NCBI RefSeq assembly: GCF_030272615.1
Contig: NC_081406.1
Location: 246,695,218 to 246,759,217, forward strand
Direction: 5' to 3'
Source: Cryptomeria japonica
Lineage: Eukaryota > Streptophyta > Pinopsida > Cupressales > Cupressaceae
Length of the DNA: 64,000 nucleotides
The position numbers and the translations under genes are program-made. The notes under the pieces are model-generated. The model ran no database searches. It was not told the DNA's origin and saw only the letters and a list, made by a program, of their open reading frames with translations. Of this stretch, positions 56,146 through 64,000 are shown piece by piece (position 1 is the first letter of the stretch; every line of letters starts with the position of its first letter).

Positions 56146-58250
56146 AATTTTTTGGAGCAAACACCGGCATATGAGTCTAATGGTAGGTAGAGTAAATGAA
56201 ATAGTTAAGGAGACCCACAAGGCATGGGTAAAATTCTTTGTAGACAAACCATATTTCTTTATTGCACCGGTATTACCGCCTAAGTATGGTATTGAAGACA
56301 TATCTATTGGTTGTAAGAGAAAAGGTATATTGGGTATGGATTCACCGGTTTTGGGATAGAAACCAATAGAGGATATTCCTCTAGCAGTATCACCTATACA
56401 TAATGTAGAGAAACCGGTAGATAACTTTGAAGTTGTGCATGATAAGAAGGATACACCAGAACAGAACATTTGAGATGTAGAGGTTATTGATGTAGATATA
56501 GATAATAGATAGGTTGAGGATATTAAACCTCTGACAATAAATGTACATACTGAAGAGGCGAAGGTTGAGATGGTTACTCCATCAAGTGGCAAAGCCACTA
56601 GTGGTAGTCAAGGGGTTGGAGAGTCCAATCACTCATTGTTGGTACTTGACTCATCCGGTCAAGTTGATTTTGGGTAGAAAAATACTGAGCAGCTGAACAG
56701 TTTTGAATTAATGTTTGTTGCAGCTCAGAAGTTGAGGAAGGAAGGATCAAAAGACAAGCATGTCATTGAGAAGGCCATTCCAATTTTGCAGCAACTAGTT
56801 CCAGGATACTCTAGTATGGTAGCTAGCCCCTCTGGTAAGATTAAGAGACTAACTGAACATATTGCAAAAGGATTTCAAACTCTTCAATAGATATCAAACC
56901 AACAATTGATAGAGAGATACAATGCAGCTAGGAACGTCACCTGTGACAATATGATTGTATCAGACAAGGTCAAGATGACATAGAAGCTTACAAAGATTGA
57001 TGACACTCTTAATCAGTGCAGTTGTATATATAGGTCTTGTACTAACACTGGCAAACTTACACCTGACTTGGAGATGAAAACAAAAGTGGCAAAGGCCTAG
57101 TTGGAACATCTGGCTAACAATTTTGATGGTACTTATGTTGGCAAATGCACACTCCAATGAGATATTGTAGGTGATTGAAGGTTTCTTCATTGATGGAAAT
57201 CTTGCAATCATATGATACTGACAAGACAATACACTAGCACCGACAATGATAGACTCTACACCGGCACACAAAACATCGATAGTAAAAGGAAGTATACCAA
57301 CACCCAGGCCGACAGGAATTTTGTTTATAATATATTTTGTAATTAATTGTAAAATCATTGTAAGCTGACTTGGAAAGTTGTAAAATGACTCATATATGTA
57401 TGAGATCATTATAGAACATTTCAATATAGAGAAGATAGGCGAAATAAGGCAGACCTAATATGTGAATTATACGTTAAGGGTTTATGTATGAAGTAGAGCT
57501 AAAACCGGTACTGGATCTGGCATAGTAGATGCTATTTTGAAGCAATACAAGACATTGGATTTTCATAATCCATTTTGTAAGTCAGTGAGACTTCTCATTT
57601 TGTAATTGAGCAGTGAGCTCTAGGCACTTGGCCTTCCTACATGTGCAGGCCCCTATTGTAGAAGTAATATTCTCGTATTGGCCAGTAAGTGAATATTGTG
57701 GGTCACAAATCCCACCGAGGTTTTTCCCACACCGGGTTTCCTCATTAAACTATTGTGTTATGGTGTTCTTTTCATGTGGTTGATGTTATCTCTGTTTATT
57801 GCATTACTTTTTGTTTACCAGTATACAGTATTGATATGCTTTATATGTTTTAAGTTAAGAAAATTATATAACTGGTTAGATACTGATTCACTCCCCCTCT
57901 AAGTATCTTTGGGAATCCTAACAACTTAGTCATTGACCAGCACCATTGATGGTCAAATTTTGGTTAAAGAATTTTAGATATCAGCCTTGGAGAAAGATAT
58001 GGATAGATTAATTCGGTGAGCTAGAGAATTGAGAGGATTGGTAAGTCCTCGGTTGAACACTTTATTACTTCATAAGCTGGAAAGTTCAGAATTGATGAAT
58101 AAATCCACACCAATAGATCTAACAAAAGAAGAACTACATGCATACATCCTTAATGGGTTTGTATCTATTTTGGGAACTTTAAAAACTGGTTGGGATACAT
58201 ACTTAGGATTTTTGAAGGGTGCTTATCTAAATATATTCAAGTACATCTAG
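56146..58250 (+). pseudogene. Second copy of element X ORF2 (C-terminal half)
   Basis: Matches 5933-8310. WSKHRHMSLMVGRVNEIVKE starts the stretch, with Trp where the left copy has a stop. Further stops (56357, 56473, 56512 region) and small changes break it. The last part, 57929-58250, runs to a natural-looking end, LGFLKGAYLNIFKYI then TAG. A solo LTR splits it at 57136-57923. ORF2 upstream of the G2 LTR is absent here. Confidence 0.78.
57136..57923 (+). repeat. Solo LTR in the second ORF2 copy
   Basis: 788 bp, TGTTGGCAAATGC to GGAATCCTAACA, TSD ACTTA at 57131-57135 and 57924-57928. The left copy (7983-7992) is the empty site. Its C-rich end resembles other SIRE-like LTRs but the body differs from 6772-7834. 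Confidence 0.9.
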
Positions 58251-58450
58251 ATCCTGTAAACACATCTTGATTTCATTCTTTCATTCTTTTGCCCTGCCTT
58301 TGCCCTTGATGTCAAAGGGGGAGTGGTTGTTGTGAAAAAATGTCAAGGGGACCAGGGTGAGTTTTGGTCATCAATTTTTGAGGAACCTGGATAACACTTT
58401 AGAGATTCATTTTTCACATGAGTGTTGTCATCAATACCAAAGGGGGAGAT

Positions 58451-59352
58451 TTTTGGAAATTAACACTCATCTAGTTTAGTTGTGTTATCATTTATGGCAA
58501 CACATATCATTTTTGGTTGGACACTTAATCGGTACTCACCGGCATTCATGATTTGGCAACCGACATTCAGGAAAATCGACAAACTAGGAACTAGTACATG
58601 AGGCTGACATAGGAGATTGATTTGACAAGTCTACACGGTAGCAATTTGTGGCATCAGTTTAATGTATTTATTTTTGTCTAGGCCAACATATAAATAAATT
58701 GTAATATCATTGTAAGCTGACATAAGGCATTTATTTTTATGTTTGGGAAGGGTATTTAAGTCATGATATTGAGAGATATACATATGATGTGATATATAGT
58801 GATGTGATATTGTATGAACAATATTGATCGACTATATGCGAATATAATATTCTATAGCCGGTCTTGGTTATGGTTTAATGGTTTGGGATGCAGAGCAAGT
58901 TACTAGTAAAGGAGGACATAGTGGAAACTGGTACAGTTAGTGCTTGAAATGGAACTCATCCAGCATAGAAGATGCATTCTCTGAGTTCATAATTTTGTTT
59001 GTAAACTAGTATATGGTGTTTATAGTCAGTGAGGCTCCTTTTGTGATGAGCAGTGTGATCTAGGTTGTGGGCCTTCATGCATGTGGAGACCCCTATTGTA
59101 ATATTTATTTATTTGGTCAATGGATAGATATTATGGGTCACCAATGCCAGTGTGGTTTTTCCTCTTTGAGTTTTTCCATGTATAAATCTCTGTGTTATGG
59201 TGTATATTCTTGTGGTGGCATTATTTATACTTGTTATATTTTTTTATGGTTACCAGTTACTAAAACATTTTGCTAATAAGGTTAAAACTTATCTTACCAG
59301 TAGAACACTTATTCACCCCCCCCACACCTCTGAGTGTTCTTAGATTCCAACA
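58451..59352 (+). repeat. 3' LTR of the second element X copy
   Basis: 902 bp matching 8540-9461. The start TGTT has decayed to TTTT. It is preceded by the same AAAGGGGGAGAT tract. Confidence 0.85.
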
Positions 59353-61297
59353 ACCTAAATGCAAGAAGAAGACAAAAAATGTTGGGGCTGCATAGGGCTT
59401 TGCCTCAGTCAAACCCCGCTTTGGTGTTTCCACCTCCATGGATAGCTAGACAAATACATAGATCAAAAGATAAATAGATAGAATGATAAATAATCAAATA
59501 GATAGGGGATGTAATAAATCCCAAGATGCTCAAAGACACAAGAGAGATAGAAAGATATTACTATCAAGGCTTGAAAAATCCAAGAGAGATATAAAGAGTG
59601 TCATGACAAGTTAGAGATAGATTTAGCAGGTGAGAGAGGGAGAGAGTGAGAGAAATTTGTGAGAGTTGAGAGAACACCAGAGTTTGTTAAAAGAACCAAG
59701 AGAGATCCAGAGAGACAGGGAGATTGCATGGATTGAAAGTATAGATTTAAAAGAAATAATAGGAAGGAAAGAAGAGGCTAGTGAGCCATTTGCAAGTTTA
59801 TGATCCATTTCCACCGACCAAGGTAGGTGACAAGTGTCAAAACACACAGAACTAATATTTAAATGTTAAGATGTCATGGGATGAATGCACAGTGCACAAA
59901 TATTTGCTTGCTGTGATAGTGTCCAGATGAATCACGCTGAAAATGGAGATTGACAAGAGATACACACGACTAATACGAAATTGAAGCTAAAAGATAAGTG
60001 TTGGAAAAGGTGTCCTCGGCATCTTGAGAGGGAAACAGTTGATGCAAGGGCTAAAATGAGCCTACTCAAATTCTAGGGGAATGGAAACTAAAGCGGACAT
60101 AAAATTGTAGGTGGAATTGCAAAGGGGTATTCTTTCCTTGTTGTGTGTATTAGATGTACAAAAACTGCTAAATTTTACTTAGGGACGAATTACATTAGGG
60201 AAATATAGGAATTTGATGGATCCAACCCCAATAGATCTAGATGATGATCATATTCCAAGGTTCTTGGACGAGCCTCTTCTTTCCCTTGTGTTGAATTGAT
60301 TTGTTGGAGATGTTGAAATTAGGGTAAATGGGTTGAAATTGAAGTAATTATGCATGAACAGTGAGCTATAATTGTCAGATCCAGCTGGAAACCTGTATCT
60401 AAGGATTGTAAGAGTATTCAAACATGTTCCCAAAAGGAGCTTCTAGTTTGTTGAGACTGGGATGGTGATCACTTTGGTCCTCTGCACTTCTTGCACTCCA
60501 GTGGGGGATCGATTTGTCACTGTAAATAAAGCTAATTTTGAAGATTGAGCTCTGCACCTACTCCACACACTAAAAAGGGGAATTAGGTGGGGAATAGGGG
60601 TCTTCCTAAGTCAAACCCCGGTTTAGTAATTAACCTTGAATGAAATATTGCAAATAATGAAATAAATAATGGAAAGATATACCTGATATGCAATGGTTGA
60701 ATAATGTTTTGCTTCTTGAATATAATCACATATGTTGTATGAAATGGCATGAACATGACAAAACCCTAATCACATGCACATGCTTGCATATGAATGATGT
60801 AATTTTCTCCATAATAATTGAATGAAGGAAATGCATCCTTGAAGATCTCTGGAAATGCTTGATGATAAACACTTCAATGCTTGATTACTTGAATATTGAG
60901 ATTTTGAATGCTTGTTAGGATTAAATTAGGTTGATCAAATGTCTTTATATATGAGATCTTAGGTCAATTTATTGATTAGGCTAACCTCCAATAGTCACAT
61001 AGAGCCACCAACTATGTTTCCTATTGGGGTGATAGGCCACACCACCCTTTATAAAAATGGGCCCCATTGAGGGGGACTAGGGCGTTGGGCACCCTGGTCC
61101 TCCCTAATCAAGGACAAAAAATTAGCCCCAAGGAGAAGTACATATCCCCAAAGGATCAACTGGTAGTTGTATATGGCATAAAATTTAGAGCTAAGGCATT
61201 GAAAGGACCCAGATAGGAGATGAGGGGGAAATGCACCAAAGTAGGGGCACAAACATGAGGTGTAAATTGGCTCGGTGACAATTTACGATGCTACATT
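59353..61297. other. Flank, no gene seen
   Basis: 59353-60014 matches 9462-10094. 60015-61297 has no counterpart in the window and no convincing frame. A GTCAAACCCCGGTTTAGTAA word (~60613) resembles 9516-9536. Confidence 0.5.
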
Positions 61298-62273
61298 TGT
61301 TGAATATCCAAAAAAATGAGAGGGGGGGTGAATCAATTGACAATTAAAATTTTCTTAAAGCTTTATTCACAAATCCGAAATGACTACTAAAATTAATCAA
61401 AATAGATAAAGCATGAAATCATATGCACATAATAGAACAGACACAAAGAACACTAGAATTTACGTGGAAAACCCAAAAAGGGAAAAACCACGAAGAATTT
61501 TAATTCTCAATATGAAAACATCGATTAAGGTGGCACTTGTTAAGGTGATTTTTACAAAGGTTGTCTCATTGCCAAGAATGCTCATTGTAGGAGGGCTTAC
61601 TTCCCAGAAAGGCTCACTACCGGAGGGCTAACTCCCCATAGAGGCTCACTACCAAAAAAAGAAAGATAGAAAAGAAAATCCACCACTAAAAACACAGTCT
61701 GTATTGTAAGAACTGCTTCCAATAACTATCCGCAATGCAACTTCACACATCAACTAGATTATTTCAATCTTGTAAATCTTCTGCATAATTAGCCATTCAT
61801 AAAAATGCCACACTAATTCATCCAAATCAATCACATACATATATTGTCTCCGAAAAAAAAATCCTCTAAATAGGCCAAGACAGAGATCTAAAATAGGTCA
61901 CTACTTAATATTATGGTGTTGGGAAGGAATTAGAAGTAGACCATATCACAACATTCCTTATCAAATACGTCAACACACTAAATACATCACCAAAGCCAAA
62001 CACAAAACATTATCCACATGCTATACAATTGCCATTACACAATCTCGCCTTTCGTACCAAAAAAAATGATTTCCAAATGAAATCGAACCCAAAGATAGCA
62101 CTAAGTAACATCATCAACACATCTTCTATAAAGCCAAGACTTCTAAGAAAGCACCAAACATAAATATCACATACACACCAAACTTCCACTATTTCTCAAT
62201 ATACCACATCCGGACCTAATCTGAACCACAAGATTTGACATCAATGACAACATATATCATAATGCTAACAACA
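61298..62273 (-). repeat. 3' LTR of a minus-strand SIRE-like element leaving the window
   Basis: Minus sense TGTTGTTAGCATTATGA to GGATATTCAACA, 976 bp. It has the C-rich stretch (G run 61322-61328 on plus) before its end and a purine-rich tract (AAAGTGGGGGCTAAG, minus) just outside its start at 62274-62288. The element interior extends right. Confidence 0.78.
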
Positions 62274-64000
62274 CTTAGCCCCCACTTTAATGGGAGTATG
62301 AGCCTATCCAAATACTCATGGTAAAGTAGACAAAAGAGATGAAAGAGATGAGGAAAGGAGCACATTCACAAGGAGTATAAGATATCACTGATTTCAAGGA
62401 ATTGAGCCCCCAATATTAGGATCTTAACGCACTCAAATGCATGAAAGGGCACACAAGACAAGACAAAAGGAAAAAAGGCAAACAAATATAAACAATGACT
62501 AAAGGTTAACGACACACAACACAAAAGATAAAGACCAAAAGAAAAACTCAAGTCAACTAGTTGAAGAGACCTCGATATCAAAATGTCTCAACCATTGATA
62601 TCATTCTTAAAAAATTCCCTCACAAGAACACAAGCGATCACATAAAAGAGAAAAAACATGTATCATCCATGAACTACTAATAGCATTTCTATGAGTTCAT
62701 GAGAAGAAGGAAAGAGACAACATGGATACATGATAGATGTGTTTTTCTATGCAATCCATGAGAAGAATGATGAGAAAGAAAATGGATACACACTCTAGAT
62801 GTGTTTTTCTAGGTTATCCATGTTGGGGAGGAGAGTAGGAATACTCTAGCTATGTTTTTCTAGTTCCACTCATCCTCGTGTGTGTGTGTGAAAGTGATGT
62901 TTGGTTACAATTATATATCACCCCGTATAAGAGTTTGTTTCCTCTAGTTTCAAGTGTACATCAACCTGTTTAAGACATGTAATGCAAATACAATTACCAA
63001 GGGGTGAATGTTTGGCTTCAGGAACATCTCGTTTAACAATTTGTTTTCTTTGGTTTTCAAAATGTGTAATCCTATTTAAGATAGATACATGCCTAGTTTT
63101 GAGGACATCTCATGTAAGAGTTTGTTTTCTTTGGTTTTGGTGATGTACACCCCGTTTAAGACATATATCAAATGTTGTGTCTGGTTTCAGGCATGAAGCA
63201 TCTCGTATAAGAGTTTATTTTTGTTGGTTCTGAGTCTAAACACCCTATTTAATACATGCAAATATACGATACATTATGGTTCAAAGAGGACGATATGGGT
63301 GCCACCCCCCCTTAAGATATCAACATAGCCCTATGTTGATGTCTTAAGAGAGCTAGAAACAAGGATACGGGCCTTCAACATAGAGGAGATATCCTTTAGG
63401 AAACAATGCCATAAATAAAAGTTAAAGAGGGAATACTCTTAGAAGCAAGGATAAGATAGTTGAAAAAGAGATATCTTGCAACAAGGGTAAAGAGGATCCT
63501 TGGAGGAGTGGTGCAAGAGAACCTTGGGATTTCATGCCTCCATGAGGAAATTTTGTTAAATTATGATTTAATATTGTGTCTTTGATGTAATAAGGTCAAT
63601 CAAGACCATTTTATATGTGTTTCAGTCAATATTAGGTTGTTAGGTGGTTTATGAAGTCATAATGCAAAAATGTTGTCATAGGTGTAAAAGTGCAAAAAAA
63701 TCATGAAGTTAAAGAGTCATCAAGTGCCATGGGTTAGTTAGACCATTGGGGTTCCATTGGTAGTTGAAAAAACACATTGTAAGGGCTTCAAATATGTTTT
63801 ATGAAGGAGATAAAAAAGAGAAGGATGGTGGTGGAGGATGTGTGTGTGAAAATTCCATTTCCAACAGTGGAGAGTGCTAACTCAGTAGAATGGAAGATGA
63901 TAGACTATATTTTGTTTTCTCTAGGTTGTAGAAGTAGGAGGTGGAGTTTGATGTGATTTTGATGATACCCAAGTTGTGTTTCTTCATGTTTTTTATTATT
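62274..64000 (-). other. Interior of the right-edge element, no gene seen
   Basis: No reading frame of interest. 62725-62872 holds three CTAGMTRTGTTTTTCTA units. 62890-63260 holds about four ~80-95-bp degenerate units with TAAGAGTTTGTTTTCTTTGG and ACCCCGTTTAAGACAT. Confidence 0.5.
62890..63260 (+). repeat. Degenerate ~80-95-bp tandem repeat
   Basis: Four units with the order TTTGGYTTCAGG, CATCTCGTATAAGAGTTTG, TTTTCTTTGGTTTT, ACACCCCGTTTAAGACAT. Parts recur at 17088-17165 in G1. Confidence 0.7.

Larger units (their letters stand above)
54689..60014 (+). repeat. Right copy of the ~4.5-kb direct repeat (pair at 4472-10094)
   Basis: G2 LTR, 3' part of element X and flank in the same order as at the left. 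Similarity ends at TGTC (60011-60014), after which this copy continues with sequence absent from the left. Confidence 0.85.

Overview
The window is repeat-derived plant DNA with no convincing host gene. It is AT-rich and made almost entirely of nested LTR retrotransposons: Tat-type Ty3/Gypsy, Ty1/Copia and SIRE-like elements, plus LINE pieces. This layout suggests a very large seed-plant genome, possibly a gymnosperm. The species cannot be told from the sequence.

Layout. Positions 1-797 hold a LINE ORF1 fragment on the minus strand. Positions ~795-9461 hold element X (plus strand), a SIRE-like LTR element with a zinc-knuckle gag-like ORF1 and a very long unrecognised ORF2, and no pol. ORF2 is split by two LTRs (4472-5927 minus, 6772-7834 plus), each bounded by 5-bp target duplications. 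Positions 10095-56140 hold G2, an old Tat-like Gypsy on the minus strand. Its 3' region (10095-13800) carries an antisense plant-mobile-domain (PMD) gene relic. G2 was split four times: by G1 (14130-30159, TSD CCTAC, 1617-bp LTRs nearly identical), by Copia C1 (36212-41287, TSD CTTGG), by Copia C2 (43619-50545, TSD CAAAT) and by a truncated LINE (51179-53774, 16-bp TSD). Right of the G2 5' LTR (54689-56140) lies a second copy of the 3' part of element X (56146-59352) with its own solo LTR (57136-57923). The right edge is the 3' LTR (61298-62273) and start of the interior of another minus-strand element.

How it fits together. The left G2-family LTR and the right G2 LTR sit at the same base of element X, and both are followed by the same ~3.1 kb of X plus flank. 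The best reading is that the right LTR and its flank were copied next to the left LTR during repair, ending at a 17-18-bp minisatellite (10096-10260). G1 gag-pol is one 2744-codon frame with 12 stops and no frameshift. Element X ORF2 keeps one frame over 1048 codons once the two LTRs are removed. The G2 leader contains two arrays of a degenerate heptamer (RTGYRCT) phased at 21 bp, and the G1 leader has a similar 20-bp array.

Limits. All calls come from reading the sequence and the translations. Family names rest on motifs and no database was searched. Divergence figures are by-eye estimates.
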